A program made the translations under genes and the position numbers. Below the pieces are notes generated by a model. It saw nothing but the letters and a program-made list of their open reading frames with translations. It had not been told where the DNA came from and did not search any database. A DNA stretch of 64,000 nt, taken from Steinernema hermaphroditum. Taxonomy: Eukaryota; Nematoda; Chromadorea; Rhabditida; Steinernematidae. Location of the stretch: assembly GCA_030435675.1 (NCBI GenBank), contig CM059621.1, positions 4,712,001-4,776,000 of the forward strand. Direction: 5' to 3'. Shown here one piece after another: positions 12,737 to 28,690 of this stretch. Position 1 is the stretch's first letter. Every line of letters starts with the position of its first letter.

Positions 12737-15324
12737 TTACTATTATTAATTAACCTCTTTGTGATACACGTGTTGCATCCCTTGCCAAAGTGTCACCTCC
12801 TTCTCATCGCGTGTATGTACATAGAAGCCCCGTCTCGAGTCACTCGACCATATTAGGCGCCTCCGCCCGTTACCGGTTACTGTACATACCGTCGTCTCAC
12901 CATACCCGACTACCTCGCTTTCGGCTCGCGGCGATCAACTCCTTTCCATTCTCTTTATCCTCTCTCTTTGCCTGTCTTCTACCTCTTTCCTTTCTTACAA
13001 AAGCTTATATCGCAGAGTTTCTATTGTCATAACCCAAACCGAATCAGTGTCTCCGCGAAGCATTTCTTTCATCATTGTCCAACAGTTGACTTGTATAATT
13101 AAGTAAGACGTACTGGTAGAGATCGTTAGAGAGCATTCCCTTCCCTTCCGTTACCAACTGTAGTGTTCTCCTCTCGTGTGTATTATACCTGTTTTCGTTG
13201 TTTCGATCTCTCAGTCGGGTTCCTTCCCTGTCCCCCTTCGTCCTCTCCCACTGAACCGTAGATTATCTTCAATAATTAACTTATTCTGACCTTACCTCCT
13301 GTCCCAACCTCACAAGACCATCATCATCATCTCCCATCTACCTGAATTTACGAAATTCTTTTCGCGGTACGAACGCTGTTGTGGCTCTGTCACCACCGTT
13401 CCTATCTGTCCCCTCCCGGTCTTCGTTTCCTCGTTTCAATCTACCTGGTGTCCAGATTTGAATAGTATACGCAGAGATGTTTTCATAAAGTTTTTTCAGA
13501 GGATTTAAATATTTATATATTACCTTTTGCTCTCTTTCAACGTTCTCGCGCTTTGTTGTAACTCTCCCTCGATAGAATCGGTGTCTCTCTACAGTTCAAC
13601 GCTCTTTCTTCTTTTTGCGAATACACGGTTGTTAAATTCTTTCGTTTCGGTGTCACCACACAAAGTGGACTTCTCTCCTCTCGCCGTTTGTACAATCCCC
13701 GTTTTTGTGTGCCCATCGAATGACTTCTTTGTATAAAGTGGTTTAAGAGACGTCTCTCGAAAAAACATGGTATGTTTGAAGTGTGACACATGTAGTCTAC
13801 GACCGTACAGACACACATGAATCACTACATGCCTTAACCGTCATCGCTGGTTACAATTCGATCTAGTTATCTGTGTGCACAATGTGGGGCATTTAGAGTC
13901 TTCCCCCTCGATTTGCATTCGCACTAAAAAGTCTCTTTTTGGACATATCCTACGTCGAATCTGTCTGAAAACGGGACGGTCACACAGGACACTTGTTGAG
14001 ATCGGTCGCTTTCTCTCCGCTTCGCAGTGAATTTCATCGCAAAAGGACTGCCACTCTCTGGCACATTTATCGGTCGGACAGCTACCAAAGTGTCTGTCTG
14101 TAGACAGGGTGGATTCTGTGTGCAATGTTTACACAAAAATCACAAAAGAAATACACTTGAATCAGAATTTCTAGACATCAGAGAACACCTTTGGAGAACA
14201 CCATTTCGTTGCATGACAAACCCTCACGAATCAGCGCAGAACTGGCAAACCTGAGGATTATGCCAGACGTTACACAAGGCCAGACGTCTGAGGCATGGTC
14301 GTTGAGACCTTACACTTAGGCTCATGTTTCAGTGAGTCATTCTCCTAGGGATATAGAAAAAGCTGTACTTTACGCGGGTTAAGTGCAATATTACGGTTAA
14401 TGAATGCGAAACGGATCCGTATCTCGTGACCAGTCCTTTGTTCATTTGGTTGCACATGAACAGAATGATTTAAAGTTCATAGTTGGCCAGGGTAAAGAAG
14501 GCTTTACTTTCAGTTGCACTACCGAGGGGCAATCAGAGATCTCAAGCTGGCATTTTGCTTTTTTTCCTTGGCATATTTAAAATGTTGTCTGCTGCGCAAA
14601 ATCCGCGTTACGTATATAAGACAAGGACATTTTTATGGAGTTGGTTCCGATCTACGCACCTTATAAGCCGAATGTCATAAGTCAAATGCCAGGACGGATG
14701 ACTCAAGATTGGAAGACGTATTGGATTATGTCCTTTGGAGGAAGCACGTCCTTGGGATAATCGCGAGCGGTGTATTTCTGCCATTCTGAGAGGATAAGAG
14801 ATGTGAGGTTGAGCAGACTACACAGACTTTGCTCTTTGTCTGTGATGTACACAGGCCACACGGCGTGACGTGTTTTACAAAATGCACTTAATTGGAAAAC
14901 AGTTAGTAGCAGTGTAACAGTCTCCTTACATGGTGATCGCTGATGCGATCGATTCCTCGTCGAGAAGTACAAAAACTAAAGTCAAATCGACAGAACACAA
15001 GCTTCGTTTAGCGTATTCCTGCACCACCGTTCACGATTCAAACACGATTCAAAAACGAAACTAGCCAGTTTCAAGACACCATTCCTAGATACTAGACATC
15101 GTTCAAACGTTTCTAGACGCTCGGCATTCGCACAGAGCGGTTCACACACTGCCCTTTGTCCACTCGGTAGATCGGCAACTTCCGAACTCGTAAAACAAGC
15201 TCTAAATAGACCGGGCCAGCATATGTCCCGAAACAAATCGTGCAACCTCCGCAAACATCGTAACAACTAGCAATAATATTTGACAGGTTAACAATCAGTA
15301 AGCGCACAACAATTACAACTCGTT
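12737..15324. other. daf-12 3' flank and intergenic DNA
   Basis: Pyrimidine-rich DNA up to about 13800 is probably daf-12 3' UTR. The rest, 13800-15324, has only short unconvincing frames. No repeat, RNA gene or conserved protein is visible. Several AGACGTCT-like palindromes occur near 14280 but none has a clear meaning. Confidence 0.5.
12910..12985 (+). promoter_or_regulatory. Two let-7 seed matches in daf-12 3' UTR
   Basis: CTACCTC, the exact complement of the let-7-family seed GAGGTAG, occurs at 12910-12916 and 12979-12985, within 250 nt after the daf-12 stop. Weaker matches (TACCTC at 13293 or CTACCT at 13338 and 13441) follow. In C. elegans, daf-12 mRNA is a known let-7-family target. 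That these sites are used here is inference, and the UTR end has not been located. Confidence 0.65.
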
Positions 15325-16419
15325 TTATGGAAGCGCACGCACCATATCCCGAATCTGCATCGACTGAATCTTGATCTCTTCGTTCGGGTAGGCATCGTCG
15401 AAATCGCTTGCGACCTGCAACACTCCACACTCCTTGGCCACCTATAACAAAGAATTTGAAGAGAATTCCACACACGCGAACACACCTGAATAAGCTGCCG
15501 ATCTCCCCAAACAAGCGTGATGAGCGCTCTCTGGAAAATGCTCACGGCTCCGGCATCCATTTTGAATCTCCTCGTGAGGCACATCTTCTTCAGATATTCA
15601 ACAACAATTCGCACGATGACGGCACGCTGATCTCGTCGACTTTCATCACGGAAAGCGGCCTTAGCGAAATTTGCAACGAACGAAGCGACGGCCGTCTGCA
15701 CATGCTTGTGTCCTTCGCACGCGTCAAACACTTGGAGCTGTAAGGAGAGATACTGCACAAATTTATCGAGATGTCCGCGATTACCAATTCCGTCGTCAAT
15801 TCGCTGATTTTGTCACACAACGCGAGCTCTCCGGCTTTGTGTGAAAACGCGTTGCAAAGGCCGCGAATTATTATGAACTTCACCCTCTGGTCTTTGGCGC
15901 TATTCATCAAATTCCTCAGGCGCATAATGAGAGGCAACGTTCGGCCATCGCAATGGGCAAAGAAAAACGCGTTTGTAGCCTGTTGAAGGACGGCACGACA
16001 GAAGATGTCCACTGCGGGAAGAACATAATCCTCGTCCCACCATAAAATCGACTTCAAGAGAGCGTTGTGAAAGTCGCGGCGCGACGTGATCGGGTTGTCC
16101 CGGAAAGCGGCGATGCACATGCAGAACTGAATGAGATAATTCAACACATCAACAACAAATAACTCACTTCAGGTTTGTCAAGAACAGCGTCCTCAAAGCC
16201 CGAAGCGCGCGTCATTTCGTTGGATTCCCTTAGCACGTCAATGGCTCTCGCCGGCTGGGAAGGAAAGTCGTTGAAGTCGATAAAAGTGCGCAGCGGATAA
16301 TTGTCCCCCCTCGGGCACATGGCTGGATCAACTGAAAAACGGACCAGAATTCGATAAGATATGAGAATTGGAAGCTAACCTTCGTCGTCGCTGTTCGATA
16401 GGACACAGATCAGGGTCAT
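15325..16419 (-). CDS. PUL-domain protein (PLAA/UFD-3/Doa1-like C-terminus only)
   Basis: The PUL domain is the armadillo-like C-terminal module of PLAA/UFD-3/Doa1 that binds the tail of the Cdc48/p97 unfoldase in ubiquitin handling. Exons on the minus strand: about 16419-16380, 16331-16169, 16126-15785, 15737-15486 and 15441-15325, giving about 304 aa. Family-like stretches include 'LWKxxx..VLPAVDIFCRAVLQ' spacing (seen as WWDEDYVLPAVDI), 'FIIIRGLCNAFSHKAGELAL', and the end 'ALITLVWGDRQLIQ' joined to 'VAKECGVLQVASDFDDAY'. Full-length PLAA proteins have WD40 repeats and a PFU domain before PUL; neither is visible here. The ATG at 16419 lies 14 nt after a strong acceptor (CTCTTTGTTTCAG), suggesting trans-splicing rather than missing upstream exons. 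The frame across the second exon should be rechecked by machine. Confidence 0.75.
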
Positions 16420-16446
16420 TTCTAATGATAACCCTGAAACAAAGAG
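16420..16446 (-). promoter_or_regulatory. Splice acceptor just upstream of PUL-gene ATG
   Basis: Read on the minus strand, CTCTTTGTTTCAG ends at 16434, 14 nt before the ATG. With no plausible coding exon upstream up to the next gene at 17 kb, it is likely a trans-spliced-leader acceptor. This is inference from consensus and spacing. Confidence 0.45.
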
Positions 16447-17037
16447 CTACAACGTCGAAATATGGATGACGTAAATGTTACATAAACACGATCTGATCAA
16501 AATCAAAATGCTGGGACCAACCGCTTTTACTGCCCCTCAACTGTCAAAACGAAAGAAGAAACCCTGCAATCAATGCAAAACCTTGTCTGTCCGCGACTGA
16601 CGAAATCAGACAGATACACTCACGTCTACAGAAGAGCAGACGTTTCGGAGAAACTGCTCCATCGCGCGCAGAAATGCGCAGATACCGTCGAAACTTAGAC
16701 AATCTGCGTGAGACCCGCATACAAACGAACAAAAAACTCCTCTCACAAAAAAAGCGTTGGATTGTTTGCCACATCAAGATCACATTTGAGAACAATTAAA
16801 TCTTGGATTTCATGTAATTGGAATTGTGTAAGGATAATTCCATCGAGCGGACTTGTTTATACCTGCTTCTCTTTCCCAATGGACACGTGACGGAATAGTT
16901 ACCCAGTGCTTCCTATTATCACAGGTGTTTTTTTCCGTAGATACTGGCTTAGAAAGAGTCTTTCTTATTACTCAAAACAGTCAAATCCTCCGGTCTCCTA
17001 ACCATTCAAATCGTCCTTCCTGGAATCCTCAACCAAC

Positions 17038-17838
17038 ATGTATCTATACCGCACTTCCTTGTTCAATCTCACCGTTTGGTACCTCCTTAACGTGGCTATT
17101 TACGGTGCATTTCTGCAGCCCAGATTCACTGTGAAAGACGACTCCTTGTCATGTATTAAATCAACAAACGCAACACATATCTTCAATGTTCAAACTTTTA
17201 ACATTACATGCATGCTATCTGTATGTGCTTATGGAAATGGAGCTGTTGCCTTGCTCCTATGCTTTCTGTACAGATACATCGAAGTGGTGATGCCCAATGC
17301 AGCCAATCTCCTAAAGTCTCGTCACGGAGCTGTGTTTTTCCTATTCTGTCATCTTCTTGCCACCGTCTTTTGCATATTTCTTGCATATATGATCGTACCG
17401 GTTCAAGAAAATCACGTCATCGGCGACGATATGCTGCTGTGTTTCCCAATGGAAGATATGTTTATGATGCTATGGGCGGCTATCATTCTTTTCCTTGTCC
17501 TCCTTGCGACCTTCGTAGTGCTAAATATCAAGGAACTACAACAACAAAGAAGACACATGGATGTTAAAAAGCACCGACTTCATCAATGGCTTCTGTGGAA
17601 TCTGATTATGTTGACTGTTGTTCTAATGATTTTCGAAATAGCTCCATTTGTTTTGATGTGCATTGCTTTATACGCAGAGTCTTCCCTGCTGGACATTGTA
17701 GGTGTTGTGGTAGCGCTAACGCCTTACACAGTAGCAGTCTTCAGCTCAGTCACCGCTCTGACCTTTGTGACGTTGTACAAAATATCCGGTTTCTTTAAGC
17801 TCTTTTATTTGAACACCGTCGCAGTGCACGGTGCATAA
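17038..17838 (+). CDS. Serpentine chemoreceptor, Str-superfamily type, lacking TM1
   Basis: A 266-residue intronless frame with about six hydrophobic segments: near residues 8-28, 55-82, 98-122, 138-165, 182-212 and 215-245. The start 'MYLYRTSLFNLTVWYLLN' resembles the loop and second membrane helix of srh/str-class receptors (pattern MxxYRxxLxNLxxW), so the first helix of a normal 330-345 aa receptor is absent. An in-frame TAA lies 39 nt upstream of the ATG, and no acceptor lies between them, so an upstream exon cannot be joined simply. It may be a truncated gene or recent pseudogene. The exact family is uncertain. Expected role is chemosensation in a sensory-neuron membrane. Confidence 0.65.
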   Translation: MYLYRTSLFNLTVWYLLNVAIYGAFLQPRFTVKDDSLSCIKSTNATHIFNVQTFNITCMLSVCAYGNGAVALLLCFLYRYIEVVMPNAANLLKSRHGAVFFLFCHLLATVFCIFLAYMIVPVQENHVIGDDMLLCFPMEDMFMMLWAAIILFLVLLATFVVLNIKELQQQRRHMDVKKHRLHQWLLWNLIMLTVVLMIFEIAPFVLMCIALYAESSLLDIVGVVVALTPYTVAVFSSVTALTFVTLYKISGFFKLFYLNTVAVHGA

Positions 17839-18126
17839 TTGATATGTTATCGTCTGGACTGCCTAGAATGGCTCCACATAAACATCTGTTCCCTCGTCTG
17901 TGAAGGATTGTTCTTGTAAACAATGATAAAAAGACAGTAACGGGCAAACTGCAGCTTCCCGCCTAGGCGCTAACTAGATAAGCAAACCCTTCAAAACCGC
18001 ATATCATGTCGAAGGAGATGCTCTTTGTTTCCTTCGACTGAAGAAGCACATTGAATAGCACATTCGATTTGGTGTGAAAGTGCAAAGACATCCTCGAATC
18101 GTGGTCACTTTGTCACGCCTACACGC

Positions 18127-18774
18127 ATGGATCAACACATTCGCTTCATTCTGTCCACAATCGATCAAATCGACTCGAAACATCGTCTTGAATTCGAAGA
18201 AAACGGTCTTGTCTCCTTTCTAAGAAGAACTACAGCCAAGAGTCTAAGTGTAAACCACGCGAATTTAGTGCGCGATGCTGTGAAGTTCGTCGTGCTGCTT
18301 CGGGAAGACTCCACGATCTCTTCAAACCAGGCGCTTGTGCTAAAGGCCTATTTCCGAATTCTCGAGAAGCTCTTCAAGAAGGACGTCGCTGAGAACTTTC
18401 CCTGCACGCCAGTTGCTCAACGCGCCAACGAAAGTCGTTGGGAACTTAGTCCACTTGGCGAACGTCATTTGAAGCGGGAGCTTGCAATTAGTTCGACTTG
18501 CGATGACGAACAAGATCATTATGAGAATTTACAAAGAAAATACGTCCAGCTGTGTTGTGCGGAGGCGAGAAATCAAGCGATCATCAACATGCAGAGGGAG
18601 GAAGCCAAAGAAAAGGACGAAATGATAAGGGCTTTGGAAGTGAAAGTCGAAAAGTTGAAGAAGGAAGCAGAGGAGATGGAGGAGCAAAGCGAACAGAAAA
18701 GTGATATGATAAAGAAGCTGAGGAAGGAGTTGAAGAAGAAGAAAAGATCGAAAAAGCTTTTCTCGTTCTGCTGA
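18127..18774 (+). CDS. Intronless coiled-coil protein, 215 aa
   Basis: I do not recognise a named family. Residues 1-95 look like a helical bundle (MDQHIRFILSTIDQ..., LVRDAVKFVVLLRED). Residues 135-205 form a charged heptad coiled coil ending in a lysine-rich stretch (KKLRKELKKKKRSKK) and the tail LFSFC. No signal peptide or membrane helix is seen. The layout, an alpha-helical head of about 100 residues followed by a coiled coil with no introns, matches the neighbour at 18848-19714 and the pair at 28776 and 34523, suggesting one lineage-specific family. It faces the 18848-19714 gene tail to tail with 73 nt between stops. Confidence 0.7.
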   Translation: MDQHIRFILSTIDQIDSKHRLEFEENGLVSFLRRTTAKSLSVNHANLVRDAVKFVVLLREDSTISSNQALVLKAYFRILEKLFKKDVAENFPCTPVAQRANESRWELSPLGERHLKRELAISSTCDDEQDHYENLQRKYVQLCCAEARNQAIINMQREEAKEKDEMIRALEVKVEKLKKEAEEMEEQSEQKSDMIKKLRKELKKKKRSKKLFSFC

Positions 18775-18847
18775 ATAATCTGCCTAACTTTATAAGTCAA
18801 AGACTTTGTTCAAATCGTCTTTATTTTCCAACACTTCATTTCACACT

Positions 18848-19714
18848 TCAAATTAAATGTCCCAGCTGGGATCCTGCCTTTCCGTAGTATTTCTTGAAGT
18901 CTTCGACCATGCGAATGCTCTCAGCTTTGTAGTCATCTAGGAGCATTTGGAAGAGATCCTCCTCGGAGCATTGCATTTGCTTCATCTTCTTCTCCTCTTC
19001 GACCTGCTTCTGTCGCTCCTCTTCCATTCGGATTTGGTAGAGGGTATGGCCAAGATCTTCTTTCTCCACGCTCAGCCGCTTGCACGCCTCCTCAAGGCGA
19101 TAGATTTTGAGGGAAGCCTCCCCGGCCCATTCATCATCTCGCATTTGACCGTGAACAAGCTGCCGGCTGACTTCTTTGGTTTTCCTCTGCCCCGCAAGTA
19201 CCTGCTTGTCGAGATTCTTGATGGTCGCCCGGGCCTGCTTCAGCTTTCGGGCAAGTTTCAGCTCGCTCTTCTGTAGCTTTTTGTTCTCTTCTTGCAGAAG
19301 ACGCACCTCGCAAGTCTCATTTGTCAAGGATCCCTGCAGCATGTCCAAGTCCTCCTCGAGTTGTTCAATTTTACGAAGTTGTTCCTCCTTAGAATTTGTT
19401 AGTTCATCGAGTTGGCCGCTGAAGAAGAAGAGGAGCGACTCAGCGTCTCGGTATTGGTCTCTAAGCGCCACATTCTGCTCCTGTAGTTGCGCGATGCATT
19501 GGCTGAGCATTCGATTGTACTCGTCGAGAATGGTAGTAGGGTCAGGAGTGCCTTCCACAAAACACTCAATGAGTGTTAAGTTCTTCTGGATCAGTCGAAC
19601 TTCCTCTTCGTTAAGAAGAGGTGTCTCCATCAAGGCTCCAAGGAAATCCATGATCATTTGAATCTTCTTTTTCGACTCGGCATCAGAAGAGGAAAGTTCA
19701 GCACAGAAAGACAT
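18848..19714 (-). CDS. Intronless coiled-coil protein, 288 aa
   Basis: Start MSFCAELSSSDAESKKK; residues 15-70 look like a helical head (IMDFLGALMETPLLNEEEVRLIQKNL split here for length: 'IMDFLGALMETPLLN', 'EEEVRLIQKN'), followed by coiled coil from about 75 to 270. Near residue 195 it has 'WAGEASLKIYRLEE', clearly like 'WANEASVKIYNLEE' in the duplicated coiled-coil genes at 28776 and 34523, so the proteins are related. No known enzyme motif, signal peptide or membrane segment is visible. A TATATA box about 45 nt upstream (19758-19768) suggests a compact promoter. Function unknown. Confidence 0.75.
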   Translation of the reverse strand: MSFCAELSSSDAESKKKIQMIMDFLGALMETPLLNEEEVRLIQKNLTLIECFVEGTPDPTTILDEYNRMLSQCIAQLQEQNVALRDQYRDAESLLFFFSGQLDELTNSKEEQLRKIEQLEEDLDMLQGSLTNETCEVRLLQEENKKLQKSELKLARKLKQARATIKNLDKQVLAGQRKTKEVSRQLVHGQMRDDEWAGEASLKIYRLEEACKRLSVEKEDLGHTLYQIRMEEERQKQVEEEKKMKQMQCSEEDLFQMLLDDYKAESIRMVEDFKKYYGKAGSQLGHLI

Positions 19715-19757
19715 GGCTAGTTGCAGTCTGGTTCGTGAGGAATAGGTGTCCCCTCGT

Positions 19758-19768
19758 GCTTATATATG
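19758..19768 (-). promoter_or_regulatory. TATA box of the 288-aa coiled-coil gene
   Basis: Read on the minus strand the sequence is ACATATATAAG, about 45 nt before the ATG at 19714. This leaves room for only a very short 5' UTR. Consensus match only. Confidence 0.5.
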
Positions 19769-19889
19769 TTGGAAACAGATCGGTGGAGCATTGCTTCTCG
19801 AGATATTCTGACATCGCTTTCTTTTGGTTACGGTAGAGAACCGATGCCTGGCTCCTACGACGCCAAGTTTGTTTCCTACAGTAATGAGC

Positions 19890-20160
19890 AAACTTGATTT
19901 GTGGCGTCGTAGACATTTTCTCTGCGTTCTGACTGTCTACGTCTTTGTGTCTGTCCATTCTGGTGTTTCATTCCTGATGTCTGTCTCGACATTCACTGCA
20001 GACAATGCTGACGTCTAAGTCTATCTGATAGCGGACAAATCACACGTAGACAGAGGTTTCTGTGGTTCGTTTGAGACTCGCGTTTGAGTCTGTAGTGTTT
20101 TACCTTGTCTATTTTTAACTGTCTGTTTTGATACATTTATCTGCGATTCTTTCACTGTCC
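19890..20160. promoter_or_regulatory. GTCTG/CAGAC-rich stretch upstream of NADAR gene
   Basis: Roughly a dozen GTCT/AGAC units, several as GTCTG, lie in 270 bp between the divergent coiled-coil and NADAR genes. GTCTG is the core bound by SMAD-type factors, including DAF-3 in C. elegans. Whether these are real sites is unknown. Confidence 0.35.
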
Positions 20161-20197
20161 ATGCGCTCCAATTCGAATTTTTCAGAACTTTCCCAAT

Positions 20198-20939
20198 ATG
20201 AACAGTAACAGTCAAGATCAAGTTGTTCTCAAGGCGTTAGACACGGTCATCTTCTCCGGGAGGAAGCATTTTCTGAGTTCGATGCATCCGGTACTATTTT
20301 GTTCTCCGGTCTCCTCTAATGCGCTTGCACTTAGGTTGTGATCGTCGCCGACGGCAAACCGTTCCCGTCCGTCGAGCACTACTATCAGTTCATGAAAATT
20401 CTCTCGTTGGCCGGAAGGGAGGCCGCCAAAGAATTCGTGGAAGCCAATCCTGAAATTTCGCAAGTGAAGAACGTACAACGCAGCATCTTGAGAGAATACG
20501 GCTTGTCGAAAAAGGAAACGGACAAATGGCGCAAGGAGTACGGTCCTCGAGTGCTCTACTACGCGAACGCGCTGAAATACACGCAAAATCGACTCATGGC
20601 AAAGAAACTGATGGACACTAAGGACAAATTGTTGATCGAAGCTTTCCCTGACATCTTTTTCTCTGCAGGCATGCGGTTCGAAGAAGTCAGAGAGTGGGTC
20701 CGTATGAATGAAGGGCAAACGGTTAATGTGGGTGCAATTCGGTTATCTTTTCTCAATTTTCTTTTCAGTATTCGCTCGATCTGGAAAACTTGGAAGCGCT
20801 GGAAGGCTCGGATAGCATCGCGAACGGGAAGAACGTGCTTGGCATTGTCCTCATGAAGCTGCGAACGGTACTCCAGGAGTGTGAGCTCATGGACGGCGAT
20901 ACGAACGATGAAGTTCTCAAGAACATTTTGGATCGCTAA
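20198..20939 (+). CDS. NADAR-domain protein (YbiA-like)
   Basis: Exons 20198-20290, 20335-20727 and 20769-20939, all joined in phase 0, give 218 aa. The fold is that of NADAR proteins, which cleave N-glycosidic bonds of riboflavin intermediates (bacterial YbiA) or remove ADP-ribose from guanine. Visible family features: 'VIFSGRKHFLSSMHP' then 'VADGKPFPSVEHYYQFMK' (the conserved EHYYQ block), 'KLMDTKDKLLIEAFPDIFF', and the C-terminal 'NGKNVLGIVLMKLRTVL'. The usual WGxG near 'E-x-SPDxxWGxG' is replaced by FFSAGM, so substrate or activity may differ. Length is slightly above the usual 150-180 because of C-terminal acidic residues. Cytosolic; no signal or membrane segment. Confidence 0.85.
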
Positions 20940-22536
20940 TTGTTGTCACTTTATACTTGCTGTCCGTTTGTTTATAAAATTGGTCTTATTGTCTGATGAT
21001 CTTTGCTTTTAGTTGACCTTAGTTTTTTTTTACCAAGAAAAACTCGTCAGAATGACTCAATAGATAACGTAACTGTCATATGATCTTAAATGGCCACCGA
21101 CGAGAGATCTGCTCACGTGAGGAGAGGCCCAGAGACCGCTTCAGCTTGTTGACATGATCGTTTGATTGCTGAGTGACCGCACGCTGATAAGATATTCGAG
21201 AAAAGAAGCCTCTTCTGGCACGCCTCGTCGTCATTCTTGCGGATTTGCGCGGGCGAGAGCGGTCGGTTTCGAAATGTGGCAGACGACCTCTCGCTCGCAG
21301 GCGTTTGCAGACGAGTGAACGCACAAAGTAGACTGTTGCAGAATTTGGCGCGCAGGGGAGTAGACGTCTGATTCCTTCAATAGACGTCTGTGATCGAATA
21401 GACAAGCAAGGGAGTGGCTGTCGTATCTGTGGAACAATTTTGTGCTTGAACCCTGCAAATTATACAGTCCATCGTGTGATTTCCAAAAGGTTTACGTGTA
21501 GTGCTGAATTTGCTGGCCGTAATCTTTATCAAGACAACGAAATTCGAGTTGTGTTTCAATGACATGAGTGGTTTCTGTGCACTTCTTATTCAAAAATCCG
21601 CGTAATGTTCCCCTTGTTAGACGGAAGCAAACCAAGCGTCTGTTATTGTTTACCCGAATTGATTACGTGCTTCGCTTCTTCATCGATTTTTCGTTGAAAA
21701 CCACCGATCGGTCAGCGACTTCTCCTGCACTTCCTGACGTTTGGCGTTGTTTTCGAATCCCCTATATAATCGGATTGTTTAGGCTATCAGTCTTGGTGAA
21801 CGCCTACTGTGGACATGATGCCTTGTTTTATGCGAATCCTTTTATATTCCTGTTCAGTTATGGTCAGGTTTAAGGAGACGGTATAAAAATCCGATAAAAT
21901 TTTGCTTAAGTGAGCGTAATATATTGTGATAAGAGGCTGTAAACCGTTTTACGATGTAAACTTCGTCGTGTTCTTCAGCAATATGCTCAGTTGTTAGTTT
22001 GTGCTGCCCTATACTGATATTTTTGTGTTTTGTTGCGTTTTCAACTTCTTATGAACGTCCGCCATTAAATAACGTTTTTTTTTCGGTTGACAAAGAGCGC
22101 TGAACGGCCATGATAACGGGACGGTTGCAGCGGCCTTTGAACTGGCATTGCCCTTTTTTTGCATGCTCAGCGGAAAGAAACGTGTAACAGGACAGGGGCA
22201 CCTTTTTCTTAGCGATAAATGGCCAACGTTTTATGCCGCTTTTCTTTAACTTTTCTAAAACGGATCATCGTCACCTTCAATCTATAATCTCCTCGATGAT
22301 AGTTGATAGCGTCAGATTGATACCATCGCTTTTAACTGTTGTGTCGTCGGTTAGCTTGTCTTCTTGCTACTATTGTGGTGTTTTTTCTTATCTATAGAGT
22401 CGACGTCGCCCACCGGCACGACCCCTCTTCTCCTTCGCCCATCGATATTTGAGAGTTTTTCGCTGACGCTGTGGATCGTTCCATCGTATCTCGTTTGGCT
22501 TGTATTTCATACTTCTCTAACTGTTTCAGGAGGTGA
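20940..22536. other. Intergenic DNA between NADAR and ABC transporter genes
   Basis: No convincing coding frame. AT-rich with homopolymer T runs (near 22074-22083). A TTTCAG acceptor ends at 22529, 7 nt before the transporter ATG, and may be a trans-splice site or the end of an intron in the 5' UTR. Nothing else is recognised. Confidence 0.5.
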
Positions 22537-28280
<5,744 letters not shown>

Positions 28281-28690
28281 TCCACGCGACAGCCAGATAT
28301 GCTTTCGTGGGTATGTTGATACTTGTTGTGCTGATCTTAATCACTTTCCTGTTGAAACTGATATATTGTATTATATTTTATTAGGTTTAATAACTGTATG
28401 TAACAATAAAAACTTTAAGTTCTTGATAGGCGGCTGGGCCAACGATATGGTATCTAATCGGAGGAGGATTTTCAACCTCAGATCTCAAATCTGTCTGCAG
28501 CAGACGGACATGCAACCGAACGATGTGATGTCTAGACGAGCAGTAGTTTCTAGAAGTGTTTAGACGTTTAATCGGTTTATTGAAGGCTGTTTAGTGACCG
28601 CTCAGACAGACATTGTCTGAAACTTGAATGGACATGGTGTGTGTGCGTCTGAGCTTCTAATAAAGTTAAGTACTTCACTTTGCCATATTA
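28281..28690. other. 3' flank of the ABC transporter gene
   Basis: AATAAA at about 28404 is a likely polyadenylation signal for the transporter. The rest (28480-28640) is rich in CAGAC/GTCTG and TCTAGAC words and holds no coding frame. Confidence 0.45.

Noticed and set aside
16544..16795. 83-codon minus-strand frame upstream of the PUL gene as a missing WD40 exon
   Set aside because: Shows no WD repeat pattern and lacks a donor that would join the acceptor at 16433 in frame.
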